A DNA stretch of 64,000 bases from contig NZ_CP099760.1 of assembly GCF_040760005.1 (NCBI RefSeq), positions 2,537,501 through 2,601,500 of the forward strand. Reading direction: 5' to 3'. This document shows, piece after piece, positions 54,780-63,686 of this stretch (position 1 is its first letter; every line of letters begins with the position of its first letter). This stretch comes from Pseudomonas sp. stari2 (GTDB taxonomy: Bacteria; Pseudomonadota; Gammaproteobacteria; Pseudomonadales; Pseudomonadaceae). The notes below the pieces were generated by a model. That model saw only the letters and a program-made list of their open reading frames with translations, was not told the origin of the DNA and did no database searches. The position numbers were made by a program, and so were the translations under genes.

Positions 54780-55472
54780 TCAGGCCTGCGCAGCCGCGGT
54801 CACCACCGGCCGCCCCGGTTTGCGCAGCGGTTCCAGTCTCGAACCCTCATATCGCGTCTCGCGGAAGAACCGCCACTTTCCAAACAACCCATAGACGTGG
54901 GTGACGCGGCCCTGTTCGTGATAGCCCATGCGAATGTGCAGCTTCAGCGCCGGGATGTTGTGGGTTTCGCAGACGTCCACCACCTTGTGGCAACCCTGGG
55001 CGGCCATGGCTTGCCAGAGGGTGACTTGTACGTCCACCGACAGGCTGCTGCCGAAGTAGGCGCGGGTCATTTCGCCGCCGAATTCGAAGAACTCGCCGGG
55101 CTGGACCGGGAAGTTGCAGCCGTAGTAGTGACGGTCGTGATAATCCCGGGTGCTGCCCCAGATGAAGGCCACTGCGTGGCCGTTGGCGTCCAGGTACATG
55201 TGCCCGGTGTGGCCTTCGCTGGCGAGTTCGGCCATGGTCTGCACACGGTCACCGAAATGCTTGCCGAACGCGCTGGCATTCTGTGGCGTGATGTCGACTT
55301 TGCGCAGGCCTTCGTAAGGGCGCAGCTTGTGTGGCGGCACCGGGCTGATCAGGTCGCGCTCCATCCACAGCAGTTCCCAATGGAAGAACACGTAGCGTTT
55401 CCACAAGGTGGAAAACGTGCGGCCCAGGCCTTTTTGCTTGATGCGTTCACGCAGCTTTTCGATGACGCTCAT
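54780..55472 (-). CDS. GNAT-like acyltransferase-fold protein (copy 1)
   Basis: 230 residues from ATG 55472 (GGAGGG upstream). Contains a GNAT-like core (KVDITPQNASAFGKHFGD, HTGHMYLDANGHAVAFIWGS, ALKLHIRMGYHEQGRVTHVYG), with the last part matching the common GNAT C-terminal motif. A paralog of roughly two-thirds identity lies at 57542-58231. Both belong to the polysaccharide locus and probably modify sugars or processing proteins; the acceptor is unknown. Confidence 0.72.
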   Translation of the reverse strand: MSVIEKLRERIKQKGLGRTFSTLWKRYVFFHWELLWMERDLISPVPPHKLRPYEGLRKVDITPQNASAFGKHFGDRVQTMAELASEGHTGHMYLDANGHAVAFIWGSTRDYHDRHYYGCNFPVQPGEFFEFGGEMTRAYFGSSLSVDVQVTLWQAMAAQGCHKVVDVCETHNIPALKLHIRMGYHEQGRVTHVYGLFGKWRFFRETRYEGSRLEPLRKPGRPVVTAAAQA

Positions 55473-55586
55473 GATGCCCTCCGTGGCCGAAGCCCGGGTG
55501 TTTTGTAGTTGGCTTTTGTGGGTATAGATCAAGCTGGCAAGTACATTTCAAAGTGCCATCTCCGAAAGTGTTGCCAGTTGTGTAAC

Positions 55587-56378
55587 TCAATCGAGTGCCG
55601 CGGCACCGCGTAGAAAATCCTTGTTCAAATCGGCGTAGGAAACCCGTGGAATCCCCGGCAGCCGGCGCTCTAGCACGCGACTCAGGGACTCTCCGGGTTG
55701 TAGATAGGCGTCACCGAAATCAGCGCCGAGCTGATTCGGGTGGGCGACGATTTCCAGCACACCGTCGGTCGGTGCAGGCGCGTTGCGCAGGTCCACCGGG
55801 GTGCAGACGTAATCCGCCGTCACACCGGCCAGCCCTTGCAGACGACGGTTGAGCAAACCCTTGAAGAGGCGCTTCGGCAGGCTGAGGTTCTGTCCCAGGT
55901 TGCGTGCCAGTCGTACCGGCACACCTTGATGAGCGGCGAAGCGCGCGACGATCTCGCCGATCGGCCAGATGTTGTGCACGTGCTGATGTGAGTCGATATG
56001 GCTCGGGCGCACGCCGTGATCCACGCAACGTTGCCACTGCACCTGTAATTCCTCCTGCACCGCCTCGCGATCTGTTCGGCCGAGCCACAGGCTGTGCCGT
56101 GGCAGGCTGAGGTCGAATACGCCTTGGCTGTCGCAGAAAGTGCGACAAGCGAGAATCGCCTGACTCAATGGCCGGCCATACGTCAGGTTGAAGTGCAGGC
56201 CGACCCGACCTTCCAGTAAGTGATGACGAGCCATCGCGCAGGCCGCTTCGAAGGCTGGCATGTTGGCCATGGCCGTGGCGGAACTGATGACCCCGGCCTG
56301 GAACGCGCTGAAGATCACTGCGTTTTCGTTCGGGCTCAGGCCGAAATCGTCAGCGTTGACTATGACTTGGCGAGGCAT
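55587..56378 (-). CDS. ChbG/HpnK family carbohydrate deacetylase
   Basis: 263 residues. Starts with the family motif VIVNADDFGLSPNENAVI (metal Asp residues), later GLHFNLTYGRPLS and SHIDSHQHVHNIWPI with metal His residues, and EIVAHPNQLG near the end. Members remove acetyl groups from chito-oligosaccharides or hopanoid precursors. Here it is likely to act on exopolysaccharide intermediates. Overlaps the preceding gene by 29 bases. Confidence 0.88.
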   Translation of the reverse strand: MPRQVIVNADDFGLSPNENAVIFSAFQAGVISSATAMANMPAFEAACAMARHHLLEGRVGLHFNLTYGRPLSQAILACRTFCDSQGVFDLSLPRHSLWLGRTDREAVQEELQVQWQRCVDHGVRPSHIDSHQHVHNIWPIGEIVARFAAHQGVPVRLARNLGQNLSLPKRLFKGLLNRRLQGLAGVTADYVCTPVDLRNAPAPTDGVLEIVAHPNQLGADFGDAYLQPGESLSRVLERRLPGIPRVSYADLNKDFLRGAAALD

Positions 56379-57537
56379 GTTCGCCCTCCGTGGTGGGGTG
56401 GGTTGCCGGTTTTACGACGGACGCCGGTTTTGTCGTTACCTGCCGTGCGCGCCACTGCTGTAGCTTCGGTTTTAGCCGCTGCCAGAGGCGTAATCCCAGC
56501 CCCAGCAAAACACCGCTAGGCCGCCAGGAATAGAAACTCCAGCGCCAGTGTTCCAGTTGTCCGGTCATGCGTTCGTGCAATTGATGGCTGGAGTTTTCCA
56601 GGCTGACCCGCGAGGCGTCTATCCAGCGCCAGTGATCGTCCAGACCCCAGCGAATCCATTCCTCCAGCAACACCCGACCGCTGCCCAGATCGGCGTATTG
56701 CGGCAGAAAGGCGAGGTTGTAATCGTAGAGCCGGCCCTGTTCGAGCAAACCGAGCCGGTAGCTGATGCAACGACCGTCCAGCTCCAGCGTGACCACGCGC
56801 ACCAGACCTTGGGCGGCGAGGGCGGTGAAGGCGCTTTCGATGCAGCGGCGGCTGCGTTCGTTGGCGAAAATGCCGACCCCTTCGTCGCCTTTCCAGCTCA
56901 CCGCTTCAACTTCACTGATGGCCTGCAACAGTGGGCCCATGGTCAGGGCATCGGGAATGATCCGACGCACGACAGCGCCGCACGCAGCAATGCGTTTGCG
57001 CGCACGGCGCAGTTTGTAGCGCGGATCACCGGAGACTTCCTGAAGATCGGCGTCACTGATCAGGTGCACCGGCACCCGACAGCTCAAGCGTCGCTCACCA
57101 GTCGAGCTGTGCGCCATCCATTCGGTGAGGGCGCTTTCTTCGCCCACCGGTTCAGACAGTTCGTTGAGTTGCAGCAACGCGTGAGGGATGCGCTGGCGGA
57201 TGAGCAACAGCGCCTGGCGCAGGCTGTCGGCATCAAGCACGGACAGCAGCGCCAGGCGATCTGCCAGCGGATAGCCGAGGTGATGCACCACGGCAAACGG
57301 TAGCCCGCCAAAGCGTTCACGACCGGCCACCAGCGGCAGGCACAGGCGCAATTCGTCCGCTTCCCAGCCCAGCAGAATGTGCAGATGCTCGTTCGCATCG
57401 AGTGTCTGCTCTGCCGCGATCAACCAGCCGAGGCTGTTGAACGGCGTGTGATCCGTCACCCGCAGGCGCAGCGCTTCATAAGCCGCTGCCGGGAAGTCAG
57501 GGGCGCACAACGAGGTGCGCCATTCGAATCGCGCCAT
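56350..57537 (-). CDS. CelD/BcsL-like acetyltransferase (GNAT superfamily)
   Basis: 395 residues from ATG 57537, which lies 5 bases after the stop of the next upstream gene. The central region resembles Acetyltransf_6 (YKLRRARKRIAACGAVVRRI, SWKGDEGVGIFANERSRRCIESAFTAL, LVRVVTLELDGRCISYRLGLLEQGRLYDYNLAFLPQYADLGSGRVLLEEWI). Such proteins are usual in cellulose and other exopolysaccharide clusters. It is cytoplasmic and probably acylates sugar precursors. Confidence 0.82.
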   Translation of the reverse strand: MARFEWRTSLCAPDFPAAAYEALRLRVTDHTPFNSLGWLIAAEQTLDANEHLHILLGWEADELRLCLPLVAGRERFGGLPFAVVHHLGYPLADRLALLSVLDADSLRQALLLIRQRIPHALLQLNELSEPVGEESALTEWMAHSSTGERRLSCRVPVHLISDADLQEVSGDPRYKLRRARKRIAACGAVVRRIIPDALTMGPLLQAISEVEAVSWKGDEGVGIFANERSRRCIESAFTALAAQGLVRVVTLELDGRCISYRLGLLEQGRLYDYNLAFLPQYADLGSGRVLLEEWIRWGLDDHWRWIDASRVSLENSSHQLHERMTGQLEHWRWSFYSWRPSGVLLGLGLRLWQRLKPKLQQWRARQVTTKPASVVKPATHPTTEGEHASPSHSQR

Positions 57538-57541
57538 AGGC

Positions 57542-58231
57542 TCAGGTCGCCGTTGCTGTGACAGAGGGACGGGAAGTTTTGCGCAACGCATCCAGCCGCG
57601 AGCCGCTGTAGCGGGTTTCGCGGTAGAAGCGCCAGCGAGCGAACAGGGTGTACACGTTCATGATCCGGCCCTGTTCGGTGTAGCCCATGCGCAGGTGCAG
57701 CTTGAGCGCCGGGATGTTGTGGAATTCGCAGACATCCACGACCTTGTCGCAGCCCTGGGCAGCCATGGCTTTCCACAGCTCCAGTTGCAGGTCCACCGAC
57801 AGTTCGGTGCCCCAATAGGAACGGGTCAGCTCACCGCCGAATTCGAAGAACTCGCCGGGTTTCACCGGGAACATGCAGCCGTAATAGTGGCGGTCGAAAT
57901 AGTCCCGGGCGCTGCCCCAGATGAAGGCCACCGCATCGCCGTGATCGTCAAGGTGCATGTGCCCGGTGTGACCTTCGTTGGCCAGCTCCGCCATGGTGCC
58001 GACGCGGTCACCAAAGTAGCGGGCGAAGGCGCTGGCGTTGTCGGGGGTGATCTTCACCACGCGCAGCGGCGGATACGGTTTGAGGCTGTGGGGCGGCACC
58101 GGGCTGACGAGGTCGCGCTCCATCCACAGCAGTTCCTGATGGGAAAAGACGTAGTGCTTCCACACCTTGGCCAGCGTGGCACGCAGGCCTTTTTGTTTAA
58201 TGTGTTCGCTGATTTTTTTCACAACGTTCAT
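57542..58231 (-). CDS. GNAT-like acyltransferase-fold protein (copy 2)
   Basis: 229 residues from ATG 58231. Nearly every part of copy 1 recurs (LLWMERDLVSPVPPHSLKPY, HTGHMHLDDHGDAVAFIWGS, PGEFFEFGGELTRSYWGTEL, ALKLHLRMGYTEQGRIMNVY). The pair brackets the acetyltransferase and deacetylase genes, so they arose by duplication inside the locus. Confidence 0.72.
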   Translation of the reverse strand: MNVVKKISEHIKQKGLRATLAKVWKHYVFSHQELLWMERDLVSPVPPHSLKPYPPLRVVKITPDNASAFARYFGDRVGTMAELANEGHTGHMHLDDHGDAVAFIWGSARDYFDRHYYGCMFPVKPGEFFEFGGELTRSYWGTELSVDLQLELWKAMAAQGCDKVVDVCEFHNIPALKLHLRMGYTEQGRIMNVYTLFARWRFYRETRYSGSRLDALRKTSRPSVTATAT

Positions 58232-58302
58232 GGTCGGTACTCCTGATGACGTGGCATCGCGCGGCAAGTGGCCTGCGCGGCAGGACATCAACGGGCGGAT
58301 CA

Positions 58303-60222
58303 TCAAGTGCGCCAGCTCAGGGAAAACAGGGTCTGCCCCGGCAACTCGAAGCGCACGCGCCCGTCCTGGCAACGGAACGGCGCGTCGCGGCTGCGGTTGT
58401 CGGCGCCGAAGTAGCGCAGGGCGCCGTTGTTCAACGGGCACTTGGCCCCCGCCAGATCGACACGCTGCAACCGCGTGCCCTTGTTCACACCCAGCAAGCC
58501 GCGCTGATCGTCGCCGGCCATCGCCAGCACATCGACTTCGAAGGCATCGTTTTCCAGCCACAACACCTTGTGCAGCCAGTGTTGCTGGATGAACTGCTGG
58601 GCCAGGCCCACCGGTTTCAGTTCGAAGTGTTGTTCATCCGCCGAGACGCGCAACATGCCTTTGGGGTATTCCGGTTCATCGGCGGCCTGGAACCAGTTGA
58701 GCATGGTCAGCAAGCCGTCCTGGGAGGCGTTGATCACCACCGAGGCCCACCACAATGAGGTGAAGTGGGTTTCCTGATCGTAGGGGCTCAGGCTTGAGCC
58801 GCTGGAGAGATTGGTCTGATCCAGCAGCAAGGCCTTGCGCGGCTGGCCCTTGGCATCGAGGCCCACCAGATCGGCAGCGCGGCGCACGCTGTCGCGGTAG
58901 ACGCGAGTGGCGAGCAGGTCGCGGATCATCCATTCGTGCCAGGCCAGTGCATCGACCTGATCGGCGGATTGACCCAGCAGGCGCCGGGCCCAGTCGATGC
59001 CGCGTTTGCTCGCCGCGTTGTCGGCGAACGGGCCGTTGACCAGCCGCGAACTGGCCGGCATCGCGATGCGCACACCGGCCCGGGCGTTGGCCGGATCGCT
59101 GCGCACCTGGCGCGCCATGCTGGTGAAGATCGAGCGGTATTGCTCGTAGCTCGAATAATTGAGATTGGGCTCGTCGGCAAAGCCGATGTAGTGCGTGCCT
59201 TTGCCGCCAAGCAGGCGAGTGCTCGCAAGCCAGGCGTCGAGGCCGCCGTTGCTTTGCACGTCGGCGCGCAAATCGGCTTGACGCTGGCTGCCGGCAAGCA
59301 AAGTGATGTCCTGACGAATGCCGAAACGGTCCTGATAGACCTGGCGAAACGCATCTTCGAACTGCGGTTTTTTTGCCGTCACATCGACGAAGCTGTAGTA
59401 GCTGGCGGCCGTCGGCTTCAATGCATCGAGCGCCGCATGACTGGCGGGCGGCGGCATCACGTAGGGCAGGGCGATGCCCAGGTCGGGCGTGCGGCCGAGG
59501 ACTTTGTCGTGCAGGGTCAGGCGGGTCTGGCCATCGTCTTCGCGCAGCGGTTTGAGCTGCTGCGGGTTCTGCGCGAACAGATTGGCCGTACCGTCGAGCC
59601 AGAACGCCGCTTTGCCGCTGCCTTGCAGACGCAGGCGCCAGACTTGTTCGCGGTCACTGACCGGCAACGCGACCTGATCGTATTGCCAATAGGCGCGATA
59701 AGGTTTCAGCGCCAGCGACAGCTGTTGGTTATCTCCGACCCGCTGCGCTTGCAGGGCGTTGACGCCACCGTGGAATTTGCCCGCGAGCACCGCGTGTTCA
59801 CCCGGCGCAATCTTGAAAAACAGCTCATCGCCGTCACGGGTTTGCGCGCTGAAATGCACCTTGGCCGGGGCGAACAATGCGACGGTGTTTTCGTCGTGTT
59901 CGACCCGGTAATTACGAAAGCTGTAGCCGGGGATTTCCAGCTGATAACTCGCCGCGCCCGGTGCCAACGGCCAGCTCTGGCTGCCACGGGTTTCGCTGGC
60001 CTTGATGAAGCGCTCACCCTGCAATTTGCCTTGGCCGTCGAGCAGGTACAGGTGCTCTTCGTTGGCGTCCGCCTGCCACGCCGGCGCCCAGCGCACGGTC
60101 ACGGTGTCGGGGCGATCCGCTTGCAGGTACAGGCTACCGTCGCGAATGTCACCCCAGCGCATCGACGCCGCGAAGGTGTCCAGCGACAGGCCGAGACCGA
60201 GCAGCAGGGCCAGGCTTTTCAT
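58303..60222 (-). CDS. Exported glycosidase-like protein of the polysaccharide locus
   Basis: 639 residues from ATG 60222, an ATGA overlap with the flippase gene. Signal peptide 1-18 (LGLGLSLDTFA). The N-terminal ~200 residues look beta-rich. The middle resembles a TIM-barrel glycoside hydrolase (THYIGFADEPNLNYSSYEQY with a possible acid Glu, later DALAWHEWMIRDL with a possible nucleophile, then LLLDQTNLSSGSS). The last part is a beta domain. Periplasmic glycosidases of this sort often edit exopolysaccharide. I cannot name the family. Confidence 0.68.
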   Translation of the reverse strand: MKSLALLLGLGLSLDTFAASMRWGDIRDGSLYLQADRPDTVTVRWAPAWQADANEEHLYLLDGQGKLQGERFIKASETRGSQSWPLAPGAASYQLEIPGYSFRNYRVEHDENTVALFAPAKVHFSAQTRDGDELFFKIAPGEHAVLAGKFHGGVNALQAQRVGDNQQLSLALKPYRAYWQYDQVALPVSDREQVWRLRLQGSGKAAFWLDGTANLFAQNPQQLKPLREDDGQTRLTLHDKVLGRTPDLGIALPYVMPPPASHAALDALKPTAASYYSFVDVTAKKPQFEDAFRQVYQDRFGIRQDITLLAGSQRQADLRADVQSNGGLDAWLASTRLLGGKGTHYIGFADEPNLNYSSYEQYRSIFTSMARQVRSDPANARAGVRIAMPASSRLVNGPFADNAASKRGIDWARRLLGQSADQVDALAWHEWMIRDLLATRVYRDSVRRAADLVGLDAKGQPRKALLLDQTNLSSGSSLSPYDQETHFTSLWWASVVINASQDGLLTMLNWFQAADEPEYPKGMLRVSADEQHFELKPVGLAQQFIQQHWLHKVLWLENDAFEVDVLAMAGDDQRGLLGVNKGTRLQRVDLAGAKCPLNNGALRYFGADNRSRDAPFRCQDGRVRFELPGQTLFSLSWRT

Positions 60223-61538
60223 GCGGATTTCCGTTGTAAAAAGCGACGCTGCAACATCAGCCACATCGGTGCGATGTCGGCGGGCAGGATGATCAGGGTT
60301 TGCCAGAGCGGTACGCTGCTCAGCCGGCAGTACAACACCAGCATTGCTACGGTCACTGCCAGATAGGCAATCGACGACGCCGCCGCTGCACCGACAATCC
60401 CGTAAGCCGGGATCAGCACCACGTTCAGCGCGAGGTTGAGCAAGGCACCGAGGCCCATCAGCAGCGATACGGTGCCGGGGCGATTCTTGCCCAGCAGGTC
60501 CAGCCGCAGAATGCTCGCATAGCACAGGCCCAGCAGACCCGGCAGCAACGCCAGCAGCGCCGGATACGCCGGTTGATAGGCGACGCCGAACAGGGTCACG
60601 ATCAGCCATTCGCCGATCACGGCCATGATCAGGCAGGCGCCGAGCATCACCGTGGCGGTCAGGCGCAGGGCCAGCGGAGTGACCTTGTCCATGCCTTCGT
60701 CCTGTTGCAGCAGGCGTTTCATCAGCGGTGTGGTCACGGCTTCCGGGACGATCAACAGCAGTTCGGCGGCGGCGCTGGCCATGGTGTAATGACCGAGCGC
60801 GGTACTGCCGAGCAGGGCGCCGATGAACAGGTAATCGGAGCGCAGGATGACTTGCTGGAACAGCAGATCCGGATGGCTGCGGGCGCTGTAGCGCAGCAGT
60901 TCGTTCTGGCTGGCGCGGTCCCATTGCAGCTGCAATGGCTGCGCACGTTTGAGCCAGACCCAACCGGCCAGCACCACCAGGCTGATTCCCGCCAGCCAGC
61001 TGATCAACGCCGCTTCCAGGGCCGCTTCCTTCCACATCCAGAACAGCGCGAGAAACAACAACAGCGGCGCCAGGGACTCCACCAGACGCAAGGCGTTGAA
61101 CGCGACCACGCCGCCGGACGCATTGTGCAACGTCAGCAAGCCGCTCTTAAGCACAGTCAACGGCACCGCCAGCAGCAACAGCCAGGCCAGAAGACCGAGT
61201 TGTACGGTGACGTCCAGTTCACTGCCGAACTCACGCACCAGCGCCACCACCAGCAACGTCAACAACCCCGCCAGCAAGCAGCCGAAGACCAGCACCTGAG
61301 CCAGCAGCAAGCCCATCGGCCGCTGCTTGGCGGCCTGGTAACCGACAGCGGAATTCAAGCCTCCGCTGGTGGCCGCGCTGATCAGGTCGGGCAGGGTGCT
61401 GAGTAGGGCGAACAGCCCGCGTTCACTGGGGCCGAGGATTCGCGCCAGTAATACGTTCCTCAGCAGGCGCAGGGCAATCATCGCCAGTTTGGTGCCCATG
61501 CTCAGCGCCAAGTGCTTGAGGTAACTGCTTCGACTCAT
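60219..61538 (-). CDS. Polysaccharide flippase (Wzx-like)
   Basis: 439 residues from ATG 61538, an ATGA overlap with the upstream deacetylase gene. About 12-14 membrane helices and the family start KHLALSMGTKLAMIALRLLRNVLLARILGPSERG, typical of the MOP (Wzx) oligosaccharide flippases. It would move lipid-linked repeat units across the inner membrane. Confidence 0.92.
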   Translation of the reverse strand: MSRSSYLKHLALSMGTKLAMIALRLLRNVLLARILGPSERGLFALLSTLPDLISAATSGGLNSAVGYQAAKQRPMGLLLAQVLVFGCLLAGLLTLLVVALVREFGSELDVTVQLGLLAWLLLLAVPLTVLKSGLLTLHNASGGVVAFNALRLVESLAPLLLFLALFWMWKEAALEAALISWLAGISLVVLAGWVWLKRAQPLQLQWDRASQNELLRYSARSHPDLLFQQVILRSDYLFIGALLGSTALGHYTMASAAAELLLIVPEAVTTPLMKRLLQQDEGMDKVTPLALRLTATVMLGACLIMAVIGEWLIVTLFGVAYQPAYPALLALLPGLLGLCYASILRLDLLGKNRPGTVSLLMGLGALLNLALNVVLIPAYGIVGAAAASSIAYLAVTVAMLVLYCRLSSVPLWQTLIILPADIAPMWLMLQRRFLQRKSA

Positions 61539-62536
61539 GGTCGCGCCCCGCGAAAGATCCGCCACGACAGTAGTTCCGGGTTACGCGCGGTACGCTGGCT
61601 GACGCCGAAACGCGGCAGGTTCAGCGGATCCCCCGCGCCGCGATAGATCCCGGTGCCGGTGCCGAGGGCGAACGGATAATCGTGGCTGGCAATCTGCTCG
61701 CGCACCCGTGCGTCGTTGTCGCCGTTGGGGTAGCAGTACACCGGCAATGGCCGGTTGCAACCGTTGTTCAGGGCGTCGCGGCTGCGGCTGATTTCTTCGC
61801 TCAGGCGTACGTCGTCGAGTTGGGTCAGGATCGCGTGACTCGCACCGTGAGGACCGAAACGCACCAGCCCCGAAGCTTCCATCGCCCGTACTTGATGCCA
61901 GTCCAGCGCCTGGGGCAGTGACTCTGGCGGGCATTCGTTGGTCAGGCGTTCGAGGATCGAAGGGTCGCTGCTCTTCAAGCCTTGCAGATAGTGCAGCAAC
62001 GTCAGGCTGCGACGATCCACGTCGATGTCGTCCATCAGCACCGGCAATGGGTGGTGGAGCGCCTGCAGGCAGTCGATCAGGTGCATGCGCGGTTTTTCGC
62101 CGTGGCTGCCCCACAGGGTTTCACCGATGCTTTCCCACCAGAAGCGCTGGCGGCTGCCGATGAAATCCGTGGAGAGGAAAATGCTCGCCGGCACCTGATG
62201 TTTTTGCAGCAGCGGGAAGGCGTTGGCGGCGTTGTCGCGCCAGCCATCATCGAAGGTCAGCGCCACTTGCGGGCGCTCGCGGCGCAGGGCGTTGGGCTGG
62301 AGTATTTCCATCAGCGGCACACAATCGAAGTGCCTGCGCAGCCACACCAGCAGATGCTCGAAGGCTTTCGGGCCGACGCACAGTTCGTTGCGATGCGGCA
62401 GGTCGGCGGCGCGGTCGTTGGACAGCACCCGGTGCAACATCAGGATCACGCCTGCGCCGTGCAATTGGTTTCGCCCCACGGGCGAGTTGAGATAGAGCCA
62501 GCCACTGGTGCGTTTTATCAGTTGTTTGATCGCCAT
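61535..62536 (-). CDS. Polysaccharide deacetylase family protein
   Basis: 333 residues. NodB-type domain: LMLHRVL, VALTFDDGWRDN with the catalytic Asp pair, GSRQRFWWE, GPHGASHAILTQL with metal His residues, and PVYCYPNGD. It is likely to remove acetyl groups from the polymer. Coupled by ATGA to the flippase. Confidence 0.92.
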   Translation of the reverse strand: MAIKQLIKRTSGWLYLNSPVGRNQLHGAGVILMLHRVLSNDRAADLPHRNELCVGPKAFEHLLVWLRRHFDCVPLMEILQPNALRRERPQVALTFDDGWRDNAANAFPLLQKHQVPASIFLSTDFIGSRQRFWWESIGETLWGSHGEKPRMHLIDCLQALHHPLPVLMDDIDVDRRSLTLLHYLQGLKSSDPSILERLTNECPPESLPQALDWHQVRAMEASGLVRFGPHGASHAILTQLDDVRLSEEISRSRDALNNGCNRPLPVYCYPNGDNDARVREQIASHDYPFALGTGTGIYRGAGDPLNLPRFGVSQRTARNPELLSWRIFRGARP

Positions 62537-62549
62537 GGCTTGAGCCCTC

Positions 62550-63686
62550 TCAACGGTTTTGGTCAGGGTTCCACTGGGCGTAACGCTGGCCGCGCAAGAA
62601 CTGCCACAGGCCGATGCTCATGCCCGCCAACGTCACCAGCAGGAATGCCGCAAGGCGGAACGGTTTGGGTAAGCGGTGTTGCGAATCCAGCAGACCGGCA
62701 ATCGCAATGGCGTAGCCGATCAGTTGCGCGATCAGACTCAGGCGATAGAAACCATGGTCGTCCCACAGCCAGAAATTGCTCAGCAACAGAGGCAGCAAAA
62801 GAATCGGCGCCAACCGCCGAATCAGCTTGTGGCTGATCAGCGCAATCGAATACAGCCCGTGCTTGAGCGGATTGAGCAGTTCGCTGCGCTGGGCCAGGCT
62901 TTGCAGGCCGCCAACGGTGACCCGCTGGCGCCGGCGGAATTGTTTGTCCGCTTCATCGACGCCGTGGTCGATCACTTGTGCTTCGGGTACGTAGACGATG
63001 CGTTTGTATTTCACCGGCGCGCAGGTGCTGATGAAGAAGTCATCGTTGACCTCGGCCGGCACGTCCTCGAACAGTTCCCGGCGCAGGGCGAGCAACGCGC
63101 CGTCGGCGGAGACCATGCAACCGGTGCGGTTCTCGACCCGGCGCAGCCAGCCTTCGTAATGCCGGTACAGGCTGTCGCCGACACTCAAACCACCACCGGT
63201 GACCGGAATCACCATGTGCCCGGCGCAGGCGCCGACCTGCGGATCGCTGAGCGGCGCGAGCAGGTAGCCGAGGGTTTCCCGCGACCATTGGTTGTCGGCA
63301 TCGGTGAACACCAGAATGTCGCCCGTGGCCAGGGCCACACCGGCATTGAGTGTCGCGGCCTTGCCCTGACGCGGCAGGTCGAGCACGGTGATCCGTGGGT
63401 CTACGACCTTTTGCGCGCAAGCCACCGTGTCGTCGCTGGAACCGTCGCTGGCCAGAATGATTTGCAGGGTGGCCGGCTGATAATCCTGGGACAGCAGCGA
63501 ACGCAGCTTGTGTTCGATATGCCGCGCCTCGTTGTGCGCAGCAATCACGATGCTGATATTCAGCGGCGGCGCCGGGCTGTGACGCCACGCCGGGAACAGC
63601 GGCGCCAGCAGCGTCAGTAGCAGGGGGTAGCCGACGTAGGCGTACACCGGCAGCAACAGGCACATCCAGAAAATGAACTCAGCCAC
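62550..63686 (-). CDS. Family 2 glycosyltransferase, membrane-bound
   Basis: 378 residues. N-terminal helix, then the GT2 domain: ISIVIAAHNEARHIEHKL, ILASDGSSDDT, VFTDADNQW (DxD) and a late RRRQRVTVGG (QxxRW-like) motif, followed by three or four C-terminal membrane helices. Such processive-type enzymes add or polymerise sugars at the inner membrane. Overlaps the preceding gene by 8 bases. Confidence 0.92.
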   Translation of the reverse strand: MAEFIFWMCLLLPVYAYVGYPLLLTLLAPLFPAWRHSPAPPLNISIVIAAHNEARHIEHKLRSLLSQDYQPATLQIILASDGSSDDTVACAQKVVDPRITVLDLPRQGKAATLNAGVALATGDILVFTDADNQWSRETLGYLLAPLSDPQVGACAGHMVIPVTGGGLSVGDSLYRHYEGWLRRVENRTGCMVSADGALLALRRELFEDVPAEVNDDFFISTCAPVKYKRIVYVPEAQVIDHGVDEADKQFRRRQRVTVGGLQSLAQRSELLNPLKHGLYSIALISHKLIRRLAPILLLPLLLSNFWLWDDHGFYRLSLIAQLIGYAIAIAGLLDSQHRLPKPFRLAAFLLVTLAGMSIGLWQFLRGQRYAQWNPDQNR